DNA of 64,000 nt, taken from Ursus arctos. Its lineage: Eukaryota > Chordata > Mammalia > Carnivora > Ursidae. Position 1 is the stretch's first letter. Each line of letters begins with the position of its first letter. The notes under the pieces are model-generated. The model made no database searches. It was not told where the DNA came from and saw only the letters and a list, made by a program, of their open reading frames with translations. Location: contig NW_026622808.1 in NCBI RefSeq assembly GCF_023065955.2, forward strand, positions 37,398,475-37,462,474, in the 5' to 3' direction. This document shows, one piece after another, positions 44,756 through 57,424 of the stretch. The translations under genes were made by a program, and so were the position numbers.

Positions 44756-45204
44756 CTTCTATCTGCAAGAGCCATCCTACCCACCTCCTACATCAAGTTC
44801 ACAGGAGGAACTCTGACCCACCCTTCCAGCTTTCCCATCTCTGCCAGCCATGTGAGTTTACCATACAGCGAACCCAGCCCTGATGTTCTCTGATGGTATG
44901 GCTCCCATCCCAGGACTAGACAGGAAGTTGATTGAGGGGAGGGGAGGACCTTGGTTCTGCATTCCTTTTGCTGACACAGTGGCTGGAACAAAAAGAGAGA
45001 TCTCAAGGTCCCTTCAGTCAATCACCCAGCCCCATCCATCCTTTTCCTGCCCTGTCTCCCACACCTGGCTTCTCCTTTACCATCCACCCTACCTCCATCT
45101 TCTTCAAGCCTTCGTCATGTCTCACTGAAAGGACAACGTGCCGGTCCTGCTGCCTCAGTACCATCCTCTGGGGCAAGAAGGATGTATAAGGTAAATTGTT
45201 AAAT

Positions 45205-45410
45205 TAGTTAGATGAGAATTTGAATCCCGGCTTTGCAGTTTAGTGGGTAAACTGAGTAGCTTTGTTTCAGTTACTTAACCTGTGTGAAATGGATTCTCCT
45301 CACCTGTAAACAGATAATAAAAGGCCCCCTCACAGGACAATTATAGAGAGTAATGTGTAAAGATGGTGCCTGGCACACAGGAAGTACTCACTGATGATGG
45401 TCCATTATTC
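45205..45410 (+). mobile_element. MIR SINE
   Basis: Contains gaatttgaatcccggctttg, a cagttacttaacctgtgtg block, tcacctgtaaacagataata and tggcacacaggaagtactca, in MIR order up to the 3' end. Confidence 0.85.
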
Positions 45411-45439
45411 AAAGCCATGATGTAGACCTTATACCACTG

Positions 45440-45715
45440 AAATAAATTTTGCTAACAGCCATCTTGGTTGATTCCACTTTTCTGTTTAAAAACCTCAAGG
45501 GGCTTCCTGGTGTTCACCAAATAAAGCTCAGGGACCTTAGCTCGGAGTCATGCTCTGACTCAAGTTACTCTCCCAGGATTCATATCACTACCGGTCTTTT
45601 GCTTCCTTTCTGTACCTCCATGGACACGTGTACTTATACGCAGAGAGGTCGTTGTCTGAACGTCCCATTACTCCTTATCCAAATCTCAAATTAAAAAAAA
45701 AATCTCAACCACATG
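45440..45715 (+). mobile_element. L2 LINE fragment
   Basis: The blocks taaaaacctcaaggggcttc and caaataaagctcagggacct are typical of the L2 3' coding region in sense orientation. Confidence 0.7.
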
Positions 45716-46450
45716 GTAGCCATCTTAAGTGAATGCAGACCATTGGCCCATTTTAGTGAAAGCCTGCAGCACGAGGTCTGACAAATGCCACGGAACCTCT
45801 CCTAATGAATTGCAGTTTGGAACAAGGACTGTTTTGTGGTTTTCGAAAGAATGAAATTATTCTAAGATCTGACGATAGAGAATCAGCTGGCGTGAGAAAG
45901 GTGAGAGGTACCGCTATTCTTGAAAGGATAAGACTTTTGGAAGAAAACTTCTAACCCCACCAGAATTAAAGTGCAGCCTTTGTTTGTAAATGCATAAGAT
46001 TGTGGGTTTCGAATTAATTAGAGTTGAGTCCTTTCCAGTTACCAGTAACTCGACCCTTGGATCCATTATGCAATCATGACTCATAAGTCCTTCAGAACAC
46101 CGCTTTCAAACACGATGGGCATTAAAGGACAGGCTTTGTAAATATTTGAGATTGCCAGTTTAAAATTAATTTGACTCCTTTGCTTGCTGATTGCCAGCAA
46201 TATCTGGGAGGTGGGGGCTTTTTCTGTAATCGTATATACCATACACGAGTCTTTTGAAGAATTCATTTGGAAGATATACAAGGTAGAACTCGGTGTATCC
46301 ATTGTGAAAGCAGTGATGGTAAGTAGTAATAGAGGAAGGGGAAAAAAAGACGAAGTAAGATTTGCCTTTGATGCGTCAATTCAAGTTCTAAGTCTAAACA
46401 CCATAATTCAGTTATAGATGTAAACTGCTGAATTAGTTGTATTGTTGTAC
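45716..46450. other. Intergenic unique DNA, nothing recognised
   Basis: No gene, RNA or repeat recognised. Short frames on both strands look random. Confidence 0.45.
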
Positions 46451-46454
46451 CTGA

Positions 46455-47228
46455 TTGATTTTTGTAAAATGCTTTATCGAGATCTAATTCACATACATAA
46501 ATTCCCCCATTTAAAGCATACACGTCAATAGTTTTCTGTGTATTCACCGAGTTGTGCAGCCATCACCACAATCTAATTTTAGAATGTTTCCACCAGCCTA
46601 AGAAGAAACCCCACCCTCCTGAGCCGTCACTCCCACTTCCCCCTCTCTCTTGCCCCCATCCCTAGGCACCAACTAATCTACTTTCTGTCTCTATATTTCT
46701 ATGTGCCTCGTCTGAACATTTCATATAAATGCAAGCATATAACATGTGGTCCTTTCTGACTGGCTCCTTTCACGTACCATAATCCTTCCAAGACTCAGCC
46801 ATGTTCTAGCAGGCGTCCGTACTTCTTTCCTTTTTATTAATGATAAATATTTCATTATGTGACTATACCACATTTTGTTTACTCACTCGTGAGTTCATGG
46901 ACACTTGGGTGGTTTCTACATTTTGGCTATTATGAGCAATACTGCTATGAACGCTGGTGTACAAGTTTTCGTGTGGATATATGTTTTCATTTCTCTTGGG
47001 TAGATGCTTAGGAGTGGAATTGCTGGGTCATACGGTAACACCATATTTAATATTTTGAGGAATTGCCAATTTTTCCAAAGCGACTGTTCTATTTCACATT
47101 CCCCCAGCATTGTATGAATATTCCATTTTCACCATATCTTTGCCAATACTTGTCATTTCCTGTCCTCTTTTCATCGCTATCCTAGTGGGTGTGAAGCAGT
47201 ATCTCATCGTGTTTGGATTTGCATTTCC
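46455..47228 (-). mobile_element. L1MB-type L1 3' end, antisense
   Basis: Clear match to the L1MB class in reverse orientation: tttatcgagatctaattcac, gagttgtgcagccatcacca, acatttcatataaatgcaag, ttttggctattatgagcaat, ggagtggaattgctgggtca. The minus-strand peptide YDPAIPLLSIYPREMKTYIH near 46916-47110 is ORF2p C-terminal relic. 5'-truncated and frame-broken. Confidence 0.88.
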
Positions 47229-48002
47229 CCCACTGCCTCGTGAAAGGGTCAGTATCGCCATGCCCAGCTTCAGACACGTGATAAATGAGAGGGTACGTCT
47301 ATTGTCCAAATAGGAAGTAGAGAAACCTGGATACGATTCCAAGTCTTTTAGACACCATGTCCTAAGCTCTTGGCCCTGCCTCAGAAACTTTCTGAAGAGG
47401 TGTCCTCAGAAAGACATTCTCAAAGGTAGTGTGGGAAGGAATTTCAAGTACTTATTTCATATTTGTAATTCCTGAATAGATCTTCCCTCTGGGAAGTCTT
47501 TATATTGTTACCCAAACATCTGAAAATCCCTGGGACCAGGAAATTTTAAATGTAGTTTCTAAAAACTCTTGCTAAGCAAAAATATGTCTCCTTCAGAGTA
47601 AGTGTCTTCCTTTGCTGGCTGGACTCTGGCCGATTCACTTGGCTGAAGCCAGTGAGTCTTAGAGCCAGGTTTCTTACTTTCCCAGACAGCCCCTCACACA
47701 TGGTGAAGGACCAGGGGAGAGAATGAACACTCAAAAGTATCATCTTCCTCTCCAAGAAGTAACTCAAGGTGCTTGGGCATGAGTGAGGGACGCGGGGCCG
47801 CCATGATAATCAGCGGAAGTAGCACGTTCCTCACTGCGTGCACAGGAGGTCTTCCTTACCCGAAGAGAATTGGTGCTGGAAAAATGCTACTTAACATGCA
47901 TCCATCAAAAATAAGGACTGGCTTTTCCAAATAAACTGTAAAAAACCTTGCGTGGGGCTTTAACTTGAAAAAAAAAGTTAGCAGTTATGAAAGCAAGCTT
48001 AT

Positions 48003-48420
48003 TTTATTTACTATTTAACAAAATAGATCAAAACAGGGCTAGATGAAAACTCTGCCCTCTTAGAAAATACACAGTATGAATTGGGTGGGGTTTTTTCAGT
48101 TGTTCTGACAAAGTTGTAGAACAGCAAAAGTCAACTTAGCCTTGAACTTTTGCAACACTGCTATAAAGTCTCTTCCTCTCTTCTTCAAAATTACTCAGGG
48201 ATTTCACAGATTTTCCTGAGGGCCTCTCTTCATCTTTGATATTCAAATCATTCTCTTTTAAAGCTCCAGTTATACCCTCAACGTGGTTGATTTTCTCCCC
48301 TGGTTTCTCCCAATCCTCTTCGGTCCGTGGCTCTGGGTATCGTTAACTTGATTCTTCAACTTTCAAGGAATGCAAGAAATTGTTCATCCTTTGCAAAACT
48401 TGCCATTTCATTTCGCACTC
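48003..48420 (-). pseudogene. Possible processed pseudogene or terminal-exon remnant, parent unknown
   Basis: On the minus strand a frame is open from 48342 to a TAA at 48138-48136. Its last 61 residues look protein-like and highly charged: they start EEDWEKPGEKINHVEG and end FEEERKRLYSSVAKVQG. About 130 bp after the stop there is AATAAA (plus-strand 48008-48003), as in a 3' UTR. Upstream, a second frame reads VRNEMASFAKDEQFLAFLES before a stop, so a frameshift would be needed to join the two. There is no poly(A) tract after the signal, so the retrocopy idea is incomplete. I do not recognise the parent protein. It could also be chance. Confidence 0.4.
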
Positions 48421-48704
48421 AGTTTGCCTTGTATGTGCTTTGTGTTTCCTGGTGTCTACACTGCACAATCAACAGGAGACAGACCAGCGGGATGTTGACC
48501 AGGTGGGCTGGGACAGTCGCTGCTGATACCCACGGAGGGCTGTGTGCGGTGACTAGACTATTGTAAATGGTGTTTTGGTTCTGTGTCTTTGCTTTTCCAT
48601 GCGGACTCATCATTTTTATACCTCTTGTGGTACAGATTTCCTTTATTGGCATTGGGCTTTCCAAATCGCGGGCACAGAGATTCAGTCTGGACTCGGGTTA
48701 CCTT

Positions 48705-49180
48705 GAAGGCTTTAATACTACCTAGAGTTTGCTGAAGCCTAAACTCATTTCCATGGCCAGAAGGCCCAGCAGGGTCTCAGCAGAGCCCCTCCATTCTCCA
48801 TCTTCATCATCAGCTCAGGCCTTCCCACCTTGCTCACATGGCTCTGGCCATGCTGCTGTTCTTTATTCTTTGTCGAACCCTTTCTGGCCTCTGGACTTCT
48901 GTCCTGTCCTGTTTGTTCCTTCTATCTCAAATGCCGTTCCCTTGGCTCACATTCTTCAGGTGTCAGTAAAATATCAGCTTCTTGTAGAGGCCTCTGCTGA
49001 CCACCCCACCTCAAGAGACAACTTTCCTTTTAATCCCCCTTTTGCACACCCTCTTGCTTTTCTTAGTTTCTTATTAAGAGCGCTTAATAAGCTACATAGA
49101 GATCCTATTTATTTACTCTCTTATTTCTGTCTCTGACGCCAGGACAGAAATTTGAGGAGAACAAGGACTTTGTTGAATTC
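48705..49180 (+). mobile_element. L2 LINE fragment
   Basis: The order ctctggccatgctgctgttc, ttccttctatctcaaatgcc, ggcctctgctgaccacccca, tctgacgccaggacagaaat follows the L2 3' end in sense orientation. It explains the 135-codon open frame 48729-49136. Confidence 0.75.
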
Positions 49181-51390
49181 TCCTTTACACACAAAAAAAC
49201 CTTTCTTAGTCTTTGTGAGGTGGAAAGCTGTGCGTTTACAAGTTGCAAAGAGGTAAATGAAGAGAGTTTGGGGGCAGAGCAATCAATTTCCCTGACCTGA
49301 AGAATTGAATCAAAACTCCTTCTTGGGGACATCAAAAGAATCTTGGCTTCTTTCTAAAATACAGAAGCCAACTTAGACATCTTAGATTGTGTGGAGTGTT
49401 TCACAGGGAATTTTCCAGGATTGAGGGTTAGATACAAAAGAAGTTATTTACGTACATTCCTCCTACCTAAGGATTTTTGCCTCATTATCAAATGAATCAC
49501 CTCACTTTCCCACTGAAGAGGGAGAGGGACACAGGAAGCCAGGTGAGCTGTTCACTTGGTCACAATCTTCATCAACGTCTGCTCCAAGGGCTCTAAAGTT
49601 TACCTAAGGGGCAATTTCCCCAACTTTTTAAAGGTTAAAAAAACTGAGAATATCATGAGAAAAACGCTTCATTGTAACTCATGGGCCATAATTGGATGAT
49701 CCAGATCAGATTCTGGTTGGTGCCAAAGGGAGATAGTCCCAAGTCCTTGGAACAAAAGAATGTTAAAACTAAACAAGATACAGAAAGATCAAGACTCCAT
49801 GTTTTCCATTGTGAAGACCTCAGAAACCTATAAAAGCAGTTGTTTTATGGGAACACTTAGCAAAGTCCTGCCCAAGTCCATTTTAAAGGCTCAAAATCCT
49901 TTGACATATGGCAATCATTATGCATGCTCAGCTGTCTATCTTACACAACATTTTCTTCTTCCCTCCCCCAAGGAAAGCATTTCAAGCCCCGCATTTACCA
50001 TATTTTACAAGAAGCACTTAGTGGTGAGCAAGGCTCAGAAACAGTCTCAAGAAGACTAGTCCTGGCTAAGAATCCATGAGCACCCAAGCATTTTGTCTCA
50101 AAATGGAAGCCTTGAGGCAAAGCTGTTTCAGATTACAAGAGGGTATACATTCCTAGCTGAGGTTTTACATTAGGAAAAGTTTTAATGACTCAGATGTCCT
50201 AGGCAGTAAAATGGAGTACATTGTCTTGCTTGGCCTTTTCCAAAAAACAGAAGAATATGTGGGTCTCATTGGCCTATTGGGATGTGTTGGGGTTTCCTAG
50301 AGATCAGGTGACAGAAATGACAGAAAAACAGGTCAAGGTGAACTCTATCAGTGCGCTTCTGTGGTTCCCTTTAGTGTCAGAGAATGTGCCATATTCTTCA
50401 GCACCGGCACACGGAGGTTAAGGGGCTCCCGAGTTCTTGGAAGAACAGGTGGACGATTTCCTCCTCCATTTTCCTGTGGGAGCAGTTGGTAGAGCCTATC
50501 CACACCGTATTCTTGGGAACCCCTCCCCAGCGCTGCTTTGATGTGGGGTTTCTCAGGAAAACTATGCAGAATGTCCTTAGGAAATAAAAATAGTTGAACC
50601 CAAGTATATAAGGTGGTTCAGTCCATGCTCAGCCCAACTATGGAAGCCATAATAATTTCTCCACATTCCTTCTTGATCTTGGCCCAAACCAGGATGGGCA
50701 AGACCTACAAGAAACATACAATGCCCCACTTTAGAATTTGCCATCTGTCGATAAAACCCCTCCTCCACACCAAAAACCTGGAAGGAAATTCACATGGGCA
50801 TTGCTTTCCCAAAAGTTAAGAGCTTCTCTCCAAAGAGCACACAATACGCTTGCCTCCTGGGCTAGTAGAAGTACACGTTTCTACACTCTTCCTGCTGGTT
50901 TTCCTCTGAATATCTAATTTTAAAAGGTGGGGCTGCAGACAGTGCCATTCTCACCTTTTTCTCATCTCCTGTCAAATTCAGGTTTTCGAAAGAAAAATAG
51001 GTCCAATTTTTAAAAACTCTGAACTATAACGTGTCACTTTTTTGAAGCCTCTGGGAGATGGCAAAGGGGGCAAGGCCCAATGCGATACACGGTAAAACTC
51101 CGAATCATCTGCTGGAGCCTTGGGCATCACTACTCCAAAACCCAGTGCTTCCATTGCCTGGTCAGCAACTCTCGGTGCCCCCTTGTTTTCTCTCTTGAGG
51201 CCCCACTTGTCTTTTTTTAAAGAGTTAATTTTTGCAAAAGTGAAATTAAAAAAAAATTATTTTAGCTCATTTCTCTTCTTCTAACTCTTTATTCCTTATC
51301 CTCGTCAGCACATGAAGTCAAACAGCAAAAACCGTAGAATGCAAGGTCGGGAAAAATGTGGTGTCTGTGAAAAAGTATAATTATGAGGAT
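49181..51390. other. Intergenic unique DNA, no gene recognised
   Basis: Largely repeat-free by eye. Open frames of 63-99 codons on both strands do not match any family. It could include conserved non-coding sequence, but that cannot be judged from one genome. Confidence 0.45.
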
Positions 51391-51394
51391 TACT

Positions 51395-51800
51395 TACAAT
51401 TTTTTAAAGATGCACAAAGGTTTAGTAGATACATGTTCTTTGCAGCGTTATTTACAACGGTGAAAAATTAGAAACAAACTACGTATCTCTTAATCAAGAA
51501 TCGTTTGAAGGATGCATACCAAATCCTTATGATGGAATGTTACACCGTTGTTAAAAATTGTGTTTTTAAGTGATTATCATGACTTGGGATGTGTATATGG
51601 TGTCATACTAAGTAGAAAAATAAAAGCAAGATAAAATCCTAGTGAACACTACATTGCCAAGTACGAGTAACTATATGTATCTCTACACAGGAAGAAAAAA
51701 AGGAAGGAATTATCCCAACATTTTAAAAGTCATTATCTTTAGACTGTGGGACTATGAAGACATTTTGTTATATTAAATTTTTTGTACTTTTCAATTTTTT
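51395..51800 (+). mobile_element. Old L1 3' end
   Basis: Sense-oriented L1M-type 3' end: gcagcgttatttacaacggt, ggaatgttacaccgttgtta, a gtgtcatactaagtagaaaa block, and the T-rich ttttgtacttttcaatttt end. Confidence 0.7.
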
Positions 51801-52499
51801 CAATTTTTTCCCATCATTTTTATTGAAGTCTGCTCATGTGCCAGTATCATTCTAGGTGCTGGAGATACAGGCGTTCCTTTTACATAAAAGCTGGACCCAT
51901 GTCCTTTTACATAAAAGCATTTTTTTAACGCAAGAAACTCCTTGAGAACAGCATCTCCATCTAACGCAATGTAGCAGACATCTGTGTTTATCTTCTTCTC
52001 CAGGGTTCATTCACTTTTTAAAAAATAAAACAATATCCTGATTCCTCCTTTGGAAGTCACTTCTTTTCCATGGTCATGTGGGTAGTTTATGGAGAGGTGA
52101 CTCAACGCTAAATTCCAGGAACAAGCCCTGATTGGCTAAAACCATCAATCTCCCCCACTCACATAGCACCAATGATTGACTTAAAAAGAAGCACGTGGTT
52201 CCATCCAAGAAATGGCTTCCAGGATGTGGTAGAACTACACAAAGAGACAGTTTCCATTTTCCTGGACTTGATGGTGTAAGAACAGGATTTTCTGTCCCCA
52301 CATGTGAACTCTGGAATGGCTGGAGGGGCTAATGACAATATAAAGCAAGTGAAATCCTGGATTAAGCCTTGCCTGAAAGTATCCTTTGGATTTTTCCATT
52401 ACCTGAGCCAACACATTTCCTTTATTATTGTTTAATCCAATTTAGGTTAGTTTTCTGTCGATTGTAGCCTAGGGAAATCTAATCCATAGACCTATGCAA

Positions 52500-52690
52500 A
52501 GCCAACTGCTGGGCATAGTGACAAGCATGCTGGCCAGGACTCGGGAGACCTGGGTGCAAGATCCCGGTCTTCCCTTAAGTGGCAGCCTCACTTTAGGCAA
52601 GTCCAGCCCCCCTCGGAAGCCAGCGTCTGCAAAGTCAAGTAGGTGAATGAGACCAGGCGTCTCTAAGCACTCACTGGGCCATCAAGTCTG
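52500..52690 (+). mobile_element. MIR SINE (diverged)
   Basis: Contains ggagacctgggtgcaagatc, a cactttaggcaagtcc block and a late taagcactcactgg motif, in MIR order. Confidence 0.55.
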
Positions 52691-54240
52691 CTGATGAAAA
52701 CGTGTACCAGTTCTCCAGTTTTGAAAGAAAAATAAGGAAACTGTTGTAAGTTTTCATAAAATTAAATGTATTTCATTCAAAGGTCTACCTTTTGCTGTGA
52801 GATTATAAAAGTGTAAAGATATTAGTAGTTTCTTTTATTTGTATTTTAAGCCCTCAGTTGGCAAAATTAAAAATCACGAACTTTCCGCAGTTCTCTCCAA
52901 TTCAAATTGTTGAATTGTTTCTTACCCATGGAAGCCCAGCTCTGAAGATCTCTACACCAAATAATCTTTTAAGGAAACATTCAGCTATATCCAATAAGTC
53001 TCCCATTTTATAGGAATATGCATTCAACAAATGTAACTAATTTAGCATGATTCAAAATAATTTTAAAAGTATTCATAAAATGGTTCAAGTTAACAATAGT
53101 TATCAGGATGCCGATGATGAAAGTATCAGAGAAACATGCACTTCTGAATGACTTTTGTTTTGTTTTGTTTACTTAAATTGCAAAGCAGCTAATTATGCTT
53201 GTTTTATTTTCAATTTGTGTAGCCAGCTCGTAAATACTGTCAAAAGTTATCTCTTTGTAACTCTTCAAATTCTTATCAAAAGACTGCCAATTCACTTCTT
53301 CTCACTTCTGTATAGTTTTCCCAAGACAATCACTGACTATTTTCCTTCACAGAGGAAATATCTACATGGCCCCCAAATCAGGTTCTGTGTCTCCAGGGGG
53401 CTTCATTCTACAGTTCTAAAGGAAGCTATGATCCGTTTTGAAAGTTGCAAATCTCTTTCCGTTTTCGTGAGATAATTGTCCGGACGTGAAGATTTAATGA
53501 TGTTAAGATTTAATAATCTGTTCCTTAGCCTTTTTTTTTGCCAGGTAATCCTCATCCTGACTTCAAGTGGAATTTCTTTTTAAGTCTTAGCTGATTTTGG
53601 AGGTAAAGTGAACTCTATGGGATAAAGCAAAAAAATCAAAGAAAGCAAGCAGTTACTCCTAAAGCGACCATCCTTCCATCAAACGACCACAGTCTGCAGA
53701 TAAGAAAAAAGGCAGTTGAACCTGCAGTCGGTCAGAGTTTAAGATTCTGCTTGATTGTGAATCTGAGGAAATATAAATTTAAAAAAAAAATTTTTTTTAA
53801 ACAATCACAAGTAACAGAAGAGTTGTGAGTAGGGAACAAAGAACTTTCTCCCTGAGCCATTTGAGAGTAAGATGCTTGCCTGATGTCCCATCACTCTGCA
53901 GGGGCTTTCCCCCAACGAAGCATGTTCTCTTCATAGCCGTGATAAAACCCCCCAAATCAGGAAATTATCAAGGACACATCCCATCATCTAACCCTCAGAT
54001 CCCAGTTGATTTCACCAGGAGTCCCAGTTACATCAACACAGAAACGCCACCCCCACCCTGCCTGACTCGGATGTGACTTCTCCATAACCAGGAAGGACGC
54101 GTGCATTTTCCAAGACGCTGTGTGTTCAATGAAGTGGTGGATACTGACTTCAAACAGGAGGCCGGAATAGACACTATGTAGCTAGATGTTTGGAGGAAAA
54201 GCAGTTCACAGATGTGAAATTAACTAACTGAGGTATAAAA
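52691..54240. other. Intergenic unique DNA, no gene recognised
   Basis: AT-rich and repeat-poor by eye. No coding, RNA or repeat feature supported. Confidence 0.4.
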
Positions 54241-54309
54241 TCTTCAGCCCCTGGTGTTTGCCAAATCCCTACAGGTCTTCCTATTCCCCCCTTGTCTGCC
54301 GAGAGCCGT

Positions 54310-54670
54310 TATCTCTACAGAGATTAGGGTGATCTCTTTAGAACATGAGATAAGTCCCCTACCGAAACCCCTGAGACGGTGTCCTGTCTCACCAAGAATG
54401 AAATGCAAACGCCCGATCACAGGCTGCAAGCCCAGTGTTGGGCCCCTGCTTTCCTTTCCAAAGACCTCTCTCCCCACTCAGCCCTGCTCTCTATGGCCTG
54501 CTAGCCCTCAGAACTCCTTTCTGCCCCCGTCCCATCCTCAGAGCCTCTGCATGGCTGGGCTTTTTCTCCAGAAGATGGCATGGCTGACTTCTCACTCTTT
54601 TGTCTGGGGTCTCTGTTGTCTCTCCAAACAGCAGCGTGGACCGCCCTGGCTGAAGGTGCTGCCCCAGCAC
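54310..54670 (+). mobile_element. L2 LINE fragment
   Basis: The text cccctgagacggtgtcctgt, ccaagaatgaaatgcaaacg, tcacaggctgcaagcccagt and later gcctctgcatggctgggctt follows L2 coding sequence. It accounts for the 196-codon open frame starting at 54254, the longest in the window. A C12 run follows at 54670-54681. Confidence 0.7.
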
Positions 54671-54869
54671 CCCCCCCCCCCATTCTCTTCTATCAAATCA
54701 CTTCCTTGCTGGGGCTTTGAGGTCCCTACCAACATTGGAAATTGTCTGCGTGTGTCCTCGGTCTGTTCATTTCTGCAGGAACCTAGTCTCTTGTTCCCCG
54801 CTCTACTGGCAGGATGTAGACGTGCGCTCAGTGGGTGGGAATAAGCGAACAACCCAACAACAATTGAGA

Positions 54870-55065
54870 ACAGTGCAAAGAGTGTGGGCACCACCCATCC
54901 GGCTTCGGCTTTCCGGCTGTGTGTCCTCGGGCAAGCTATTTCACTTCTCTGGGCTTTGGGCTCCTCATCTCAAAAATGGACTGAGAGGACCCATTGGATA
55001 AGGTTATTCTGAAGGTTCCAGTGCACATTGGCATAGCTTAGCACACAGTAGGAGAACAAGAAATC
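54870..55065 (+). mobile_element. MIR SINE
   Basis: The blocks gtgtgtcctcgggcaagcta, cacttctctgggctttgggc, ctcatctcaaaaatggactg and tagcacacagtagg are MIR in sense orientation. Confidence 0.8.
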
Positions 55066-56080
55066 TCCCCTCCAATATGGGACCTGGAACAGCATGGAGC
55101 TTTTCCGGTTCCCAGTGTAACAAGCTATTCTGGTGGAGGCACATTGGGGTTTCTGAATACAGGGCTACCCGACGTTTCCATCTCTTTTGATCAAATCTTG
55201 TGTTTTAGAGAGTCATGAACAGCCCCATCATGGAAGAAAAGCTTTCCGCGAGCCACACCACATGAAAAACAAATCTTCGACATGAGTTATAAAGGAGAAT
55301 GTGTTCCGCAGCCTGTCCGGGGAAGAGGGGTTCAGGGCCAAGAGAGGTGTCTCTGTCTGAGGCTTAAGAGTCTTCCCGACCCAGCCTGAGCAGAGATCAC
55401 ATACCACAAAGGGAGCAGAACAGAGGAAAGGGGAGGAAACCCGAAGTTGGCCTGCCACTCCGGGATGAAAGGCGATTTTCTCTGCTAACATGCAGCCTGT
55501 GGCGAGGGCCCTGCTTAGCTAGATGTCAGAGCTGCAGACAGGGAGGATGACCTCACTGGAAAAGAGAATGGCAACCCTCCCTTGGACTCGGGAATGTGCG
55601 CACTAGACAAATGATCGCGATTCCGCTAAGCTAACTTATGGATGATATAAGCCCAATCGCTTCCCCATTTTTCACACTAACAGATGCAGAGTCAGCCTGG
55701 GGAGGGGAGGCAGATGAGGGTGGCTGCTGGCCAAGTCCCCTTCAGAAGATCTCATTAGCCAACAGAATCTCCCTGGAAACATTTCCCTGTCCCAGAGGAG
55801 CAGCCAGCTTTTGCGGACTTGAGCAATAGTCGTTGCAACAAAACTCTAGGTCATGACGCAGGCACTGGTCCTAGGGGCTTGCAGCTTTGGAAGGTGATGG
55901 CTGCCCCAACAGCAGCTGGGCTTCGGCTTACGGTCACCTACAGACGCTTCTTGCGGGCTCCCAGGCTCAGCTCAGAGCATCTCTGTGGCTCATCGACGAC
56001 TGTCCTTCCAGTCCCTGAGACCTGCTACTGGCAAAACAGCAACACTGGCATTGTACTCGTGATATATAGCTTTTTACAGT
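55066..56080. other. Intergenic unique DNA, no gene recognised
   Basis: Moderate GC. Short frames on both strands without recognisable domains. Confidence 0.4.
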
Positions 56081-56084
56081 TCGC

Positions 56085-56300
56085 AAATATTTCCACACTC
56101 ATGAGCTCATTTGTTCCTACTCCATGAGGCAGGCGGGGCAAGTATTACCATGCCTCTCCCCCTCAGAAATTAGGAAGTTGAGACTCAGAGAAGCTGAGTG
56201 GCTTGTCCCAGAACACACAGCTAGGTAAGGAGAGTGCTGGGATTTGAACACAGCCCTATCACCAGAGCCCATGCCCGATGCTTTCCCAGAGCCCGTGCCA
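56085..56300 (-). mobile_element. MIR SINE, antisense
   Basis: The blocks tgagactcagagaagctgag, gtcccagaacacacagctag and ctgggatttgaacacagccc are the reverse complement pattern of MIR. Confidence 0.85.
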
Positions 56301-57420
56301 CAAGGGACAAATGTTACCTGTTGGCAAGGTTTATGCCATCAAATTCTTCACTTAAAAAATCAGACCATGACGACCCGCTGAGATCTCAGATGTGGCTGGA
56401 AAACAAGATTATGAAAGTCACCCTTGTTTGAGAGTCAAATGTCAGGTCCCCGGAGCAAGCCACTTGGGAATTTGGGGCCCATAACATGCCATATACTCTT
56501 AGCTGGCCAAAAACAGCCTCAGCATGACCACTGCCTTGCAAATTAAAAGGAGGAAGATGAAGTCTCCTACTAAAATGGAAATCCAGTGGGAGAAACCAGC
56601 TGGGTGTGCTCCCTGCTCCCCCTTCTTCTGTTGCTGGAATTACCCACACCCTTCAATCTGTTGGCAAGACCCCCCAGGCAGTCCATTCAACACATTCATT
56701 ATCATATGGGAAAGATGCACGTTTGTTTAAAAAGTCAGGTTCTTTAACTTCTATGACTCTTACAACTTCCTAAAGACCCCCAGGCTCTTTGTTGAGCTGA
56801 AGAACCAAATTAGGCTTAATATGATCTAATGTAAAGGTCTGAATTATGCCTTGAGTATACTTTCTGGGAGATGAAAGGACCAATATGCTTATAAAGTTCT
56901 ATTACTCTTTAAAAAAGACTTTTAAAATGTTGGAAGTACCTCCTGGCTAGGGAAAGGATTAGATGCTCTGCTTTCAGTTCATTACTTCTAATATAAACAC
57001 TGGGTATCCCTAGTGTTCAGCATCATTTGACTGTCTTTATACAAACTGAGCAGATGGAAGGCCTTGGGCCTTTGTCTCTGAAGTCAGTTTAATGACTAGG
57101 GCAAAGTGAGATGTTTTGTCTGATTAAAGGCTCCGCTCTTCAAAGCCATACCTTCTTCTATTTGGGAAATGACAATGTTTATGGTGCCTGTGCCCAGTTG
57201 GTAGATGGATGGAGTAGGTAGCAAATTTCTCTTTGTGCCCCCAAATACCAGTCCTGGTGAAAAGAGGAGGCCCAAGTGGTCCATATGCTGGCACGGGAGG
57301 CAAGCGTCATGGTGTATAAATCCTTATTAGATGCTATCTAGCAGACACGGTCAGCAGATGCATTGGTGAAAATAAATGTAAAAAATTATGTGTAAAAAAA
57401 TATTTCTGATTTTAAAAAAT
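56301..57420. other. Intergenic unique DNA, no gene recognised
   Basis: No feature supported. Frames at 56386-56730 on both strands overlap each other and match no family. Confidence 0.4.
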
Positions 57421-57424
57421 AACA

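Noticed and set aside
48729..49136. 135-codon plus-strand frame
   Set aside because: It follows L2 3' sequence, a repeat relic.
54254..54844. 196-codon frame, the longest in the window
   Set aside because: It overlaps an L2 fragment and a C12 run and has no recognisable domain. Overlapping frames on the other strand are similar in length.
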